Origin: Rhynochetos jubatus
Lineage: Eukaryota > Chordata > Aves > Eurypygiformes > Rhynochetidae
Direction: 5' to 3'
Length of the DNA stretch: 64,000 nucleotides
Assembly: GCA_027574665.1 (NCBI GenBank)
Contig: CM050650.1
Coordinates: 96,135,086 to 96,199,085 of the forward strand
The notes under the pieces are model-generated. The model did not search any database and was not told the DNA's origin. It saw only the letters and a list, made by a program, of their open reading frames with translations. The position numbers and the translations under genes were made by a program. The stretch's first letter is position 1; each line of letters opens with the position of its first letter. Below, in pieces: positions 13,441 to 26,037 of the stretch.

Positions 13441-13545
13441 TGTTATTGGCTCTATTTGACACTGGGGAAGCTTCTAGAAGCTTCTCATAATAGCCATCCC
13501 TGTAGGCCTCCCACTACCAAAACCTTGATATGCAACCCCAATATA
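13441..13545 (-). mobile_element. LTR fragment, 'TGTATTGGG' family (5' end of LTR only)
   Basis: On the plus strand the segment reads attggctct...gggaagcttctagaag...ctaccaaaaccttg...aaccccaatata. This aligns word for word in order with the right end of the LTR at 58800-59917 (attggctct...ggaggcttctagc...ctaccaaaaccttgcc...aacccaataca). It is therefore the first ~105 bp of an LTR lying on the minus strand. The rest of the LTR is not present next to it. Confidence 0.75.
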
Positions 13546-15201
13546 CTTGATTTTCTTTATTTTCACAGCTCTAGCTGAAAAATGTCATCATATTTACATA
13601 AACATAAATTTATCTAGATACACACCTAAAATAATATTTTATATTTCGATTTGTGATAGTATTCATATTTGACAGGTGTCTATAATGTAAGGAATTTTTT
13701 TATTTCCTTTTTCCCTTTTATTTAGCCTAAATATTCTTAATTGCTTAAATCTCTCTTTGTTTGCCATACCACCATTTTGGTATCTTTCCTTTCATTTTTA
13801 TTTATGCCAGATCATTTATTTCTGAATTAAGATCAACAGTTTGACAATAAGATGAAAGCTGAGGTCACGTAAGATTGTTACTTTGTAGCTGTTAATATTT
13901 TTATAAGAATGTAAGTTATATAAATTTTGTAATATTCATGGTGATTTTAATATGAGTAATTAACGCAATTAATATTAATAAAAACTCTCTGTAACTATTT
14001 TATCCAGGCCAATGTTGATCAGGTTTCCTGAGACTCCAAACCAGATCCTAAAACCTTGATGGCCACTAAATGCATTCTCCATGTCTTGTCAGGTTAAAAG
14101 TGGACAAACTCTCAAAATAGTTTGCTTGCAAATAAGTCTAAAATCTTCTCTCCAACACTTGCTTTCTTTGAGAAGTATGTCAGAGGAGCACCTCAATTCA
14201 GACACTGCCTGTAGATGCTGTCACTGATGGTCCCTCATAACTTGCATCCTGACCCTTGTCAGTCCCATGTCTGATCACAGAACTTTGGCAAGTATGAGAG
14301 TAGACCAAGCTGTTTATGAGCTACATGTACCTTAAGAGCCATGTATTGGACAGCTTTGTCTTACAGCACAATGCAATAGGCTGAGCAGATTCCTTCTCAG
14401 ATGGGGAAAGAATATATAGTAGCTAAGGTGTCACAGGATACACAGAGTGTGAGAATAGAAAAAATATATGGTTCAAATGACCTGTGAATCCAACTTTGAA
14501 TTATTATTCAATAATAAATGTTATAGGCTTTGTCCAAATCAGTTTTAAAAGTCCCAGCACATATAGTTCCTTGAATTTTAAGCCAAAGTTTCTGTTTTCT
14601 GAATCTACTGTTGTTCTTCTAAGCTTTTTCTTTGTTCTATCATAAACTCTTTTGTTCTCCTTTGTTCCTCATGGGGATAGACACTTGGGAAGCTTGAAGG
14701 CAAAAGAGATAAATATTATATTTGGGGTTTTGAAACGTGAAACTGTTTAAACATTTTGAGCTGCATATGCAGAAATAGTGTAAATCAAAGTTAACAAATC
14801 TTTTTATTTAAAAATAAGATTAAAATATTGTATTTTTAAAATATTTGATTGGATTTTATTTGCTACATCTATTTGAGCTTCATTAAGGCTGTGGGATTTT
14901 TAAAAAGGCCACTTTCGTCCCATCTGTTATTATAGAATTAGCTGTGTAATTAAGATGCTTGCCATTGTCTTACTCTAGTTGATAGACCATGACAGGCTTT
15001 TCCAGAAACTAATTCAGGTTTCGTTGAACTCCTAACTTAGTTTTTGGTTGTGGTTTGGTTTTGGCTTTTTTTTGATCTTAAATCAGCTCAAATAGATCAG
15101 TACGAAAACACCATGTTTTATCTTGAAGGCTGTTTTCTTTGTTCATGTAAACTATTCTGAAAGTGAACTCTGGTTGAATCATAGATTATGATTCATAATC
15201 A
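13546..15201. other. Unassigned AT-rich non-coding DNA
   Basis: No gene, RNA or classifiable repeat was recognised, and there is no listed open frame of note. The part near 13990-14450 is somewhat more GC-rich but matches nothing I know. Confidence 0.5.
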
Positions 15202-15429
15202 TAGCTGTCCCAGCTGTGTCACCTCCCAGCTTCTTGTGCATCCCTAGCCTACTCACTGATGAGGTAGCATGAGAAGCAGTAAAGGCCTTGATGCTATGTA
15301 AGCACTGCTCAGCAATAACTAAACCATCCATGTGTTGTCATCACCACTGTTTTCATCACATATCCAAAACATAGCCCCACAGAAACGACTATGGAGAAAC
15401 TTAACTCTGTCCCACCCAAAACCAGCACA
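15202..15429 (-). mobile_element. Avian ERVL-like LTR fragment (5' part of LTR)
   Basis: On the minus strand this begins tgtgctggttttgggtgg and runs through gagttaag...ggggctatgttttggat...gatgaaaacagtgg...gcttacatagcatcaaggcc...cttctcatgc to a stretch ending near agctgggaggtgacac. This is the well-known order of the 5' (U3) half of the common avian ERVL LTR that ends 'ttaaaccacgaca'. The promoter half and the 3' end are missing. It is a fossil fragment. Confidence 0.8.
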
Positions 15430-17204
15430 AAGAGCTATTGAACTGTTAACCCTGGCATGGACTTGTGGGCCTTTCCGTTCCAATTAGAATTTTCAGTGGT
15501 CTGAGGGAATAGTATCCAGCATCTGAGCACAATTTTTCTAGACAGAAGTTGCTTCTAAGAATACTAGAGTTATACTATATATTCTGGTTAAAATGGAGAA
15601 AGTGAATCTTAAGAATACTCCAATTTTCTGTGTCAGACTGTTGTTTCTTATAAAAAATGTTTTTCACACTTATCAGTGGGTCATGCTGAACAACATACTT
15701 TATGTAAGAAAGTATTTGCCTGATATGATTAAGGCAAATTTAACTAATGATTTCCAATGCAACTGGGTTTAGATTAGGCAGAAGAAACACTCTGGGAAGC
15801 ATACAGAACGTCTCTTAAGGCTGATTTTAATAACTCTCATTTTCATTTTAAGTATGATGCTTAAGAGAAGTATTTTAATAATATATTTTTATGATTGTTC
15901 ATAAAAATGTAATTATATTCATTGTCTTCAAGACCTACATTTTCCTGTCCTATTAGGGTAAGTCATGGTCATTATGCTTCTCTCCCCCCTTAAACCACTA
16001 TGTTGCCATAAGCGAAATAAAATAAGTAGGAAATTTATCTGACAAATGCATGGTGAAATTTCTGCCTACCAAATGCTTTTGAAATCAGAAGTAAATGCAG
16101 CCTTGGGAGATAAATCTACAGAATCTGAAACAGCCATACAGAAATTGCAAGAATAATCCCCTTCATTGCCCAAAGCAAGATGTAAATTAAGAAGCAATAC
16201 ACTAAGAGTGTAATGGAGCATGTACTTTACATGCTTCCATTCATCTTATGTAAACAGCTCATACACTGCACCTCACAAGAATCATTACAAAATAGTAGAA
16301 TATCTGAAATTATAAATATTATGATAGAAGAGAAAAAGACAATGTTTTATTCTAATAAGACTTTTTTATTGTCCAAAAAAAAAAAAAAAAGTAATAATTG
16401 CCAGCTTGTTTTCTAATTTTCAACTTACGCAGGTAAGTCAAAAGAATGAAAAAGGCTTTGGGCAAAATCAGCAGGGGAGATATGCATTTTGTCTGTTGAA
16501 AATAGATGTTAGCTGGCTGGTTGGCATGGCAGCAGTATTCTGTGCTTCCATACAGGACATAAATATTTGAAAAGAACTCAGAACTTCCAGTCTTCAAAAT
16601 CCCAAGGACAGATTGGGTTACAGAGTTGTTGCTTGTTCCTTTCAGTGGAAGAGAAGATGGATTAGAGATATACCCATACCAAGATATGTTAAAACAGGCA
16701 TCAAGGAATTATCCACCAGGAGATCACCTCAACTACTATATAGTCTGATCTCTTCAGCAATCACTAGCAACAAGCACCAGGAAGTGCCAAGAATGTTGCT
16801 ACTGCTTCTGCAATCTGAAATCTGTACATCCCCGTAAGACCATTTTCTAATATATCACCATTAATTTTACACCTAATGCCTGTCACTTCCATTGAAAAAA
16901 TAGAAGGGTAGAAAAATAAATTAACACAGATAAGTATAAGACATTAGAGGCATTAGGAATATTGATGGCAAACAGATATTGAACAGATGAAAGATGGTGG
17001 TTAACTATAATACTAACACATTCTGCCTTTACAATCTAATCATGACCATAAAGGGTGCAGTATTACAGGGATAAATTCTCAGAATAAAATTCACAAGGTA
17101 ATTCAGAAAGCATCGTAGGTTTTCCTTAGGATTTGCTCATATTTACAGAAAGCAAATCCCTACCAATGCAGAAAGTGGCCCAACTACACAAAGTCCTAAA
17201 CAAT
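15430..17204. other. Unassigned AT-rich non-coding DNA
   Basis: No gene or classifiable element was recognised. Open frames of 67-81 codons near 16213-16837 overlap on both strands around an A16 tract (16375-16390) and look random. Confidence 0.5.
16375..16390. repeat. Homopolymer A tract (16 bp)
   Basis: An uninterrupted A run followed by gtaataattg. No retrocopy body or flanking duplication is visible upstream. Confidence 0.8.
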
Positions 17205-17300
17205 CTGGTCTGATCCCACTGCTCAATCCATTTTGAACAGGAGGTTGGACTAGAGACCTCCTGAGGTCCCTCTCAACTTGAATTATTCTATGATACTATC
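17205..17300 (+). mobile_element. CR1 LINE 3'-end fragment
   Basis: The text 'caggaggttggactagagac', then ctcctgaggtccctctcaactt and the tail attattctatgatactat, is a decayed CR1 3' end on the plus strand. Only about 95 bp are recognisable. Confidence 0.8.
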
Positions 17301-17424
17301 CTGTAGTCTTGCATACAAGTAAGATTACCTTTTGTGCATTTATTTGTTTGGTTGTTCGTGAAATGTCCAGCAACTGTATATTTTGATCCAGTGTCAGACA
17401 GGATATAAATAAAAAACATTTTCT

Positions 17425-17607
17425 TTAGCAGCAGAGCAAGTTTCCCAGAGAAATTGTGCTGCCTCTATCCTTGAAGGATTTCAAGATCCACCTGGACAAA
17501 TCTCTGAGCAACCTCATCTGCACCTGCAGTGGACCTTGCATTGAGGAGAAGTTTGGATTAGTGACATGCTGAGGTCTCTTCCAACCTGTATCATTCTATG
17601 ATATTAT
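17425..17607 (+). mobile_element. CR1 LINE 3'-end fragment, second copy
   Basis: The sequence runs tttcccagagaaattgtg, ccttgaaggatttcaagatc, cacctggacaaatctctgag, then gaggtctcttccaacctgta and the tail tcattctatgatattata. These are end-of-ORF2 and 3' UTR landmarks of CR1 in the correct order. It lies about 125 bp downstream of another CR1 end in the same orientation and appears to be a different insertion, since the tail-bearing segment is present twice. Confidence 0.85.
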
Positions 17608-19911
17608 AGGTAGTGTATAAGAGGTCCACTAATCAATTCTTGGGTTTCAGATGGACCTGTAGAACATAGCCTTATTTTTTTCAACTCCTCTGAATGACAA
17701 CCTTTATAGCACAGCAATATTATGTAAAAGCTGTTCCCTTAGCAAATATTCTATTGGGTCCACCGTGCTGTTGTAATTAGTAATGCAAGACTGAGAGCCT
17801 TCATTCTGAGATAATTTCCTATGCTCTGTGACCTAATGAATGACAAGAAGGGGCATCACGTAAGCTGGGTAATAAGCAATGAAGATGTCCTAAAGCAGAC
17901 ACATTTATCCTCTTTCTCTTCAGTGGTTTCTGCCTTTATTTTCTTCTTTGCCCATGTAATTAAAAAACTGTCCTGTTAAGGAGCCAAAATAAAAAACATT
18001 GTTGTAAGTAAAATATATGTATAGTTCATGAGGAAAGAAAAATATTAAATGTAGTTTTAACTTTATTAGACTTCAGAATATGGAGAACACAAATGCAATT
18101 ATAATGTTGGGAGATACATCTGCTCAGGTAATTGTATGGAACTTCATGACTTTAAAATTTGAGGGTTTTATTTTCAACTATTGAAGTAAAATATTTCCCA
18201 GTATGAATGTAAAATACTCTGATAAGTTTAAAAGGGAATTTTTATATTTTTAGTTGTATATTTCTGTATGACAGTGGATATGGTCGTACAAGGTCTAGTT
18301 TATATTGAAATTGCATACATGTGTCCATATTAATTAAAATAAATTTGTAAAAATGCAATTGAATCTTATTGAATAGCAGTCAAACCAAAAGAATCTGTTT
18401 GTTGAAAAAATACCTAAGCAAATTTTTCTCTTAAAAAAATAGAGTAAGATAAACTCTAAGAAAATAGTTCAGGAGGTTGACTTTCACCTGAGATGTACAA
18501 GGCATAAGGGACTGAATTAAACTCTAGACATAATTCAGCCTGTAAGCCATGCAAGATATTACCCACTCATAAACTTAGTATATGCCTCAATTTTTGACAA
18601 TGAAGTTCCCCTGTAATTTCACATTCTGTTTTTGTTCATACACACAAATCCTGATCTTGATACAGTTTAAGAACTCATGAAAGACGTAATAGCTAAGTAC
18701 AAAGAGAATGGAAAAATTAGTCATTTCTCCAATTAAGCTTCCATAGTTGTTAGATATTCTGTGAATATACCTACATCTACAGGAACAGACGGCTCACAAA
18801 ATGCATCAGCTGTTCCCTTTCAGGAGCACACCTGGAAGGAAAAAAATATTGCATATACTTACCTAAAATATGTTCTCACTTACACATACAGACTGTAGTA
18901 TGATAATCAGTAAGGAGGAGGTTAAATCTCACACCCAAGCATCTCAACTTGATACCTGGGCTGTAGGCTGTACTGAGGTTAAGAATACTCTTCCCTCTTC
19001 TTTTTGAAGCTTTGTCACTGTGTAGAAAAGAATTAAAAATTTATAAGACCAGAAAGAGAGCAAGCATAACAATGATTCATCCTACTGTTTCAAAACCTCA
19101 CTTGAGAAAAGAAACCCGGATTCTGTTCTGTGTTCCAAAGACTATACATTTTACATGAGACCGACATTGGATAACATGTTTAAGTAGCTCATGGAGCAAC
19201 CCAGACCTTTCCAGTCCCAGGTGAATACCTCAACCAGCCAACAGGAGAACCATACTAACTATTGGATTTTTCAGTGCCCTCTATGAATATTACATTCTTT
19301 TCTGCACAGCAGCAGATAAGCATCTCTCTCAGTATATCTGAAGATACAGTCTCATGTTTAAAACAGTCTCCTGACATGTTTGCTTGATGCCATGCAGTGA
19401 AAAGAAAAAAAAATTTCTAATGACTAGAGTAATAGTCTATGAGAAATGCTACATAGCCATCACCTACCTGTAATGTGAAATTTTAAAGGAGAAAATCTCC
19501 TGTCGCTTTTTGGCATAGTAGAACAGACTGCTCCCTTTAAAATATTTCTACTATGCTTATTTGAACTAGGCTCAGCTGAAAATTCTAGGCTAATTAATTT
19601 CATAAAACTACATTAAAACTTAATAATATTCATGATTTAGATTAGAAAATCAGAAAGAAATATTTTTCAATTTATTCTTGATTATATTCGTGCTGAATAT
19701 TGTGTTGGGTCCTAACAATTTGTCAGATTCTAGATCCCATTGACTACACCTGTTACTGTGTAAGACAGTATATTCAGCCTCTTCATGAGGCTTTTGACAT
19801 TATATTTCTGTGACTGACCAACAAAGCCCTAAAATGGAAGAAGGCTCAGAGGAGTTAGGCAAGGGCAACATACCCATGAAAATTATGGTCAGAGAATTAT
19901 GGACAGTGTTG
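17608..19911. other. Unassigned AT-rich non-coding DNA
   Basis: No gene, RNA or recognisable element was found on either strand and no open frame of 60 codons or more lies here. Confidence 0.5.
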
Positions 19912-20475
19912 TGTGACTGACCACAACTGGTTTTATCTCATCACAAAGGGGACAGAATGTGGCCTTTGTTTTAGATAATCAGCTATCAACAGTTGAGTGG
20001 ATCAACCAGTGTTATAAATGTTTCTTCCCAGTTCACTGAAAGAGATTGGATGTTTCTCTGAGTTAGCCAGATCATCATGGGGGTAGTGAATATATGGCTC
20101 AGCTCAACATAGAGTATGAAACTAGACCACTGTCAAAAGAATTTAAAAGACAGCAACGAGCTTGAGCTGGCTTCAACCCATATTTTCCTTCCCAAAAATT
20201 GGGGACACGCAGTGTCCTAACAGTGAGCACATTGTAGATACTTACAATGGGGATGACATTGGTATTGTGAGTCAACTGTGTAATGAAATTGCTTTATTTT
20301 GCTAAGTTTAATTCACATTTGTATTGTGATATACAGTGTATTTTGTATCAATCTGCTAAATCAGAATTCTAGTGTAACATCAACTATCTTCAAATAAGTA
20401 AATTTGATATTAAACATTATACTTTCCAGATGTGGAATATCTAAAAGGACTTGTTCAGAGAGTATATGAGTCCTA
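19912..20475 (+). mobile_element. LTR-like repeat, diverged pair, copy A
   Basis: This shares an ordered series of blocks with 24451-24963: ctttgttttaga, gagttagccagatca/gagtgagccagacca, atatggctcagc/atgtggctcagc, cttgagctggcttca, tattgtga, cttcaaataagtaaatttgatattaaa and gatatc/gaatatc with aaaaggact. The blocks suggest an old LTR with a promoter region (decayed TATA near 20117) and a polyadenylation region further on. Ends are not definable by eye and no TSD was found. The copy is much older-looking than the solo LTRs at 35 and 54 kb. Confidence 0.6.
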
Positions 20476-20529
20476 GAAGTTCTAGTTCCTAGAATAACTT
20501 CAAAAATCCATTTTTATTCCCATTAAAGT

Positions 20530-20997
20530 TTTCCTTAAAATCCAGAATCACTTGGGTTAGAAAAGACCTTCAATATCAAGTCCAACCATTAATCTAACAC
20601 TGTCAAGTCCACTACTAAACCATGTCCCTAAGCACCATATGTACATGTTTCTTAAATACCTCTAGGGATGGTGACTTCACCACTCTGTTGGGCAGACTGT
20701 TTCAATGTCTGACAACCCTTCTGGTGACAAAATTTTTCCTATTATCCAATCTAATCCTCCCTGGCATAACCTGAGGCTGTTTCCTCTTGTCCACTTGTTA
20801 CTTGGAATAAGAGACCAACACCCACCTCTCTGCAACCTCCTTTCAGGTGGTTGTAGAGAGTGATAAGGTCTCCCCTGAGTCTCCCTTTTTCTAGGTTAAA
20901 TAACCCCCACTCCCTCAGCTGCTCCTCATAAGATTTGTGCTCTAGACCCTTCACTAGCTTCATTACCCTTCTCTGGATATAAGGTCCAGCACCTCCT
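20530..20997 (-). mobile_element. CR1 LINE, 5'-truncated 3' end
   Basis: The plus-strand text runs agaatcacttgggttagaaa, agaccttcaatatcaagtcc, 'ctctgttgggcagactgttt' and 'ctcagctgctcctcataaga', the reverse complement of a CR1 3' end. The minus-strand frame at 20751-20963 reads [18 protein letters not shown], then [20 protein letters not shown] and GCREVGVGL, which are conserved CR1 ORF2 C-terminal motifs. The terminal octamer repeats at the left end are reduced to one partial unit. Confidence 0.92.
20751..20963 (-). pseudogene. CR1 ORF2 C-terminal remnant
   Basis: The frame encodes a 70-residue piece just N-terminal to the conserved GRFRLDIR block of CR1 ORF2. It includes [25 protein letters not shown] and a decayed segment after [11 protein letters not shown]. 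It has no polymerase catalytic motif and no endonuclease domain. It belongs to the surrounding truncated LINE and is not a host gene. Confidence 0.75.
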
Positions 20998-23900
20998 TAT
21001 TCCATCAATAAATGTAATTTTTAATAAATTCACTACTATGTAAATTTTTGTTTTCCTGAATAGCCTGAGAGTTTATTTACTTATTTACTCTAGCTTGTAT
21101 GTGTATCACAAGCTCATTTTCCACAGAATTTTTAATGAAATTTTGGGTTTGGGGTTTTTTTTGGGTTGTGGGTTTTGGTGTTTTGTTTTGTTTTTCTGTT
21201 TGTTTCTTGATGGAATATATGCATGTTATATTTTGTCTATATGTCTACTAACACATCCAGGTCAGAAGTTGGTTAAGGAAAACTTTTGTATTATTACTAT
21301 CATTTTTAATTCCAGTTTCTTATTCATCAGCCTATGTTCATAGAATGGGAAAAAAAACTACTTGTTTCTTGTCTATCTTCGAGAAGCTTGAGCAAAACTT
21401 TGCTTTCAGACTACTAGTGTGATTTTGTCACTGAATTTTTTTTTTATTAAAAGAGGTAAGCAGCAAGGTCAGGATCAAATGCCACAGTGTCAGATTTGCT
21501 CCTTTGTTCTCCACACTCTGGTACACACTTTAGCTAATGAAACTGAACATAATTATGACTGCAAAAGCTGACAGGGTAGATATCAACAGGACTATATCTG
21601 TAACTCAGCCACTGAGAAATGTTTTGGGTCCCAATGCAAACAAGCCCTTCTCTCTCCTGAATCATAAACTTATTTCCCATTCCTCCTAATACTTTATTGT
21701 TGATTTTTTTTTTTCCTTTTTCTTATCAGTTCTTGTCAAACATCACGGAATTTCCTTGGATATGAATATTCCTGATTACTCTATGCTAGTGGCTGAATAA
21801 CCAACTAGGTGAATTCAGCGTCTGAGACCTTCCCAATTTACTAACAATGTAGCATAGTGCAGGAAAATTCTTCAAAACCTTAAAATCCGTAAAATCAGGC
21901 CTTTGGCTGAGGTCCCCACTTGTGAAATTCTGTGTTACTCTGGATGTGGAAGTGAACACACAATTGTGTGAGAAGAATGAACAATTTGTTGGAGCAGTCA
22001 TTAATAGCATACTAGTATTTAGTTCAGTGTAAGATGTGATTCTTTAACCCTTGCTTGAAGTGACAGAGCCAACTATTCAGTCTGAAGAAAGTAGAAAATA
22101 TCAAGACTGCATCTCCCTATCAGCATCACAGCTGTTCTGACTTCATGTCCTACTTGGTAGCTATGCTACTGAGAAAAACAAACACTTCCTTGTCTTATTT
22201 CTGCTCTAAGTAAATATCGTGGCAACCCATTAGCACTGACAAGGTTCTTGTTCCTGAATATTTTGATTCTTTCTCTTGCACTGCCTTTTTCCATGATTTA
22301 AGCCACAGTAAGCAATGATGTCCTTTGTTTAAGACTACGTGCAATCATAACATTTGATTTTTCCAAAACAATAAAAGGATGCAAATAAATATTTTTATCC
22401 TTATTATACAGATCTATTGGCTACTGTGCTTTGAAGACATTATGCATTGCTTAGAACATGACCCTTGTATTGGTAGTAGTTTTCTCAAGCAGGTTCTGAA
22501 TAGACAATTTTTATTTCTGCAAAGGACTGGAAAAATTATAATAGAGTTAAATGAAGACAATGTGAGTATTTCTGTGGACTGATGGATCTGTTTCTTAAAT
22601 AATATTATAATTTGACCCTTTGAAATATGGGCCAAACATTCCAAAACATGTTGAAATCATCAGTAAAATCCTTAACTTAGTTGACTTGGATCAGATTCAT
22701 AGAGCCAAATTGTTTTAGATTTTTTTGTATAATTGCCCATATTACTGTCACAATGAAAACTGATATAGTCTTTATTTATATATTTCACATATGTATGCGA
22801 GAAGTCCTTGGTGCATTTTTTGGATCCCAAACATTTCTATATGTTTATGTTAAAACTCATTAGAAGTTTGCCTTTTGTTGTCTTCCTTCCCCACATTAAT
22901 TTGAAGTCCTACAAGCTGAAGTTTGTCAATCTATAGATGGATCATCAAGACGAAGATAGCAGGTCTTAATTGTCAAAGCTGTCATGCCTGACACCCATCA
23001 ACAAATTCTGACTTCATTGATTGTTGTGGAATAGTTACACGGAGTATAAACGTTTTTCATGAATCTCAACACTTTTCTACAAAATTGGTTCCAAAGTGAG
23101 GGATGCAGAGATAAATTACCATCTGTTTTTGGTTACAGAAAACCTGAGTATATTTATTTTCATCTACTTGTTTCTCCAGCTAATTAATAAATTATTACAA
23201 TGAAAGATGACAACTTAACTTACTAGTCACACAGGACACAGACATATGCGGTTATGTGGTTTCTGACAGGCTGCATTATTAGATACAGTTAAGTTGATGG
23301 GAAAAAAAAGTAAAAGGATGGGTTAGAAGTTCAGGATTCTTGCTGACTGCACCTTGTTATGGAATCTTGCTAAACATTTTTTCAGGAACATACATTAAAT
23401 TCCTTCTCTTCCAATCAAGAAAAACATAACCAATAATTCATGTAATAAGAGGTAATATAAAATAGCTTACCTTATTTGATCCCAGGAGAGCTGTGATGGA
23501 GAAAGTGGTGCGAGTGCTATACTAGACTGATAAACACACTTACAAATTATTTGTATCGGTATAAATATTTACCTTATTTAAGCTTCTCTATAAACAAAAA
23601 TAAAACCCAAATGCATGTTGTGTGGGGAATTTCTTTTACTTCCACCTGATCTAATTTAGAGATACTAATATTGACCCTTTGTGAAAGCTGGATCTTTATC
23701 CCTATCATGTAAATATAATTGCCTGCTCTTAACAAGTAAGGTAATCTGTTTTACAATTGTCTACAGATGCTTAAGTTTCTGATTTAGAAAATATACTCTT
23801 AGAGTATCCTTTGGGGTCAAATGTCCTTAATCTTTATTTTTCTAACTTATTCCTGTAATTTTCTAACTAACTCACTCATTTCTGTCATTGATACGGTCAT

Positions 23901-24450
23901 TAAGAAAAGGTGTACTATGAATATGCAGATACAACTTACTAAACATGGGGCTTGCATCCATGTCTTGATGTAAAATAATCAAGATTCACATATACTTTAT
24001 CTAATCAATAGTTAATAATGCACCACTTCACAAAATCAATAAATGGTTTCTGTACTACTTCTCAGGACATGTTTCAGATAAGATTACATTTAGAAGAAAA
24101 TGTATGATTTACTTCCTCAGACATACAACTTAGTTGGAAAGGCTGTGTGAAAATTTAATATTCAGACTGTTTTGCTTCATTTCATTTTTAGTATGAAACA
24201 ATTCAGTTTACAGAATTCCAACTTTTATGACTGCTGTTACAGTAAATACAACGTCCTACCAGCTAACAAAATAATGACCTAGATCTCGAAGTCTAAAAGT
24301 ATACAGGAATCTGTTAAACTCAGAATCTTATTATGGGCAAAAAGGGGAAATCTCATATATAGATCTAGAAAATTACTGTTAGTTCAATTAGAGTTTTAAG
24401 AATCTAATAGTCTAACTTGTGTGGCTAATACACTAAAGACTTATTAATAA
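20998..24450. other. Unassigned AT-rich non-coding DNA between two LTR-like copies
   Basis: No retroviral internal domain, host gene or other element was recognised, although the block is bounded by two related LTR-like repeats. A G/T-rich low-complexity run lies at 21140-21215. Open frames reach 82 codons (21095-21343), but that frame is built from the G/T-rich run. Confidence 0.5.
21140..21215. repeat. G/T-rich low-complexity tract
   Basis: A run of ttttgggtttggggtttt-type sequence with several G triplets and T runs. A similar style of low complexity occurs at 53643-53682. It is not a regular tandem repeat. Confidence 0.75.
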
Positions 24451-24963
24451 TGTGGTTAAAACTGACCAAAGGATGGTCTTTGTTTTAGACAAAAGGCTGT
24501 ATCACTTGGGTGGCTGATCTGGCAAATGGCCTTCCCTGAGCTTATTAAAAATGTGTGAGAGTGCTCCTGAGTGAGCCAGACCAGTATGGGGGAAGCTAAT
24601 ATGTGGCTCAGCCCAAAACACAGTATAAAAACTGAAAGACCAACAGAATGAACTTGGAAGATGATAGCAGGCTTGAGCCGGCTTCAGCCCATGTAAATCT
24701 GCACAGTGACTGGGGTCACACAGCTTCATGACAATAAGCATATGGAGATCGGAAATGGGAATCTTTTGTATTGTGATCCAACCACATATTGCATTTGGTA
24801 TATTCTGCTTGTGTTGCTATTTCAGTGAATCGCTGTATTACTCTGATAAATCAAAATCCAAGACAACATCAAATACCTTCAAATAAGTAAATTTTATATT
24901 AAAACAGTAAAACCTCCTCATGTGTGATATCCAAAAGAATCTTGTCATTGTTGGACTCTGACA
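24451..24963 (+). mobile_element. LTR-like repeat, diverged pair, copy B
   Basis: This is the better preserved partner of 19912-20475, in the same orientation. A TATA box (tataaaa) lies at 24624-24630. Further on are gggaatcttttgtattgtga, gtattactctgataaatcaa, accttcaaataagtaaattt and the end blocks ccaaaagaatcttgtc and ctctgaca. The order promoter then AT-rich polyadenylation region fits an LTR. No TSD was identified, and the ends are estimates (last CA at 24963). Confidence 0.65.
24624..24630 (+). promoter_or_regulatory. TATA-box-like motif inside LTR-like repeat
   Basis: tataaaa sits in the middle of the LTR-like unit, where the U3 promoter is expected. Whether it is still active cannot be judged from the sequence. 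Confidence 0.45.
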
Positions 24964-25368
24964 GTGGGAAATGTGAATACAAAGTTGAATTTAGTTCCTG
25001 CAGTTAAGAGTCTATGGCAATTAATGGTTTTGTTTGAATATCCTCAGTATCATGTGGAAGGTGGCAGAGACTTTCTGTTGGAAATGCTTCTCTGCAGAGA
25101 TAGCCATTGTAGGACATCTAAGATTTAAAAAATTTAGTGTAAGCTTTTAAGTTTTTGAACACCAACAGTGAAACCAGGGGCTAGGATTTGATTTTGATTG
25201 TTAAGCTAACTCAAACAAAGAGCTAATGTATGATGAACATTGCAATAGCTGAGGGTATATCACATACTTTATATTACATATACAGCAAACCGTATCAAAG
25301 TTTTCAGTGTTATGTATCCAGTCATACTAAGTACCAGTACAGCCTAAGAACTTGTGCTGCAGAAGTCA
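24964..25368. other. Unassigned non-coding DNA
   Basis: Nothing recognisable between the two LTR-like units; no supported coding potential. Confidence 0.5.
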
Positions 25369-26037
25369 TGTTATGGTGTCCTGGCGCGGTTATCCCAGGA
25401 AAAGGGAGATTCATTGTTGTACCCAGAGTGAGATAAGACACAAACGAGGTCAGATGCCGCTAACAAAGGAGTTTATTTTTGGTATAAGAAAATAGCAATA
25501 GGGAGAGAGAAAATAGAAAAGGGGAAAAATTTAGCAAGAAGTCGGGAGAGAATTGCAAGAGATAGTCACCACCATGGATCCAGCAGCGTCCTGTTGGTCC
25601 GTAGTGTTGTAGGCTTCGGTGGGGAGGGTCCCTGTCACGGTTTGGTCCCACAGTCTTTGATAGGGTGTTTTTTGCTGACTCCTGTCTCCTGCACATGCTC
25701 TTAGGCTACACAGCTGATCCCATGGGGTGCATAGGACCACTATGTGACCACTTGCATGCTTTGGCAGGCTTGGGGGTCCTCTGTGTCTGGACCCCCCATG
25801 AGGTGATGTGATGGTTCTTTGTCCTTGGTCGGAACTGGTCTCCAGAGGCTCTTTGCTTCTTGTCTGTCCAGTAGGCCATTTGGCCCTTATCTATTCAGGC
25901 CTGCAGGCAATCCTTCCTCCTCAATCCACCAAAAGCCAAGCCACCAGGAAGTTTCACAACTTTGTCAGCAAGCTTTGAGACAATCAACTCAAGATAAAGT
26001 CTCTCACATATGGTATATGCCCTACACCACCTAGGCA
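25369..26037 (-). mobile_element. Probable solo LTR of another avian ERV family
   Basis: The plus strand begins tgttatggtgtcctgg and continues with cgcggttatcccagg, gagattcattgttgt and gtcagatgccgctaac, then ggagtttattttt. On the minus strand this gives an AATAAA (aaaaataaactcc) about 100 bp before the end, as expected for the R/U5 side of an LTR, so I place it on the minus strand. The right boundary (taggca, 26037) is an estimate and no TSD was found. The GC-rich centre differs from its AT-rich flanks. The family is distinct from the other LTRs in the window. No internal region adjoins it. Confidence 0.65.
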
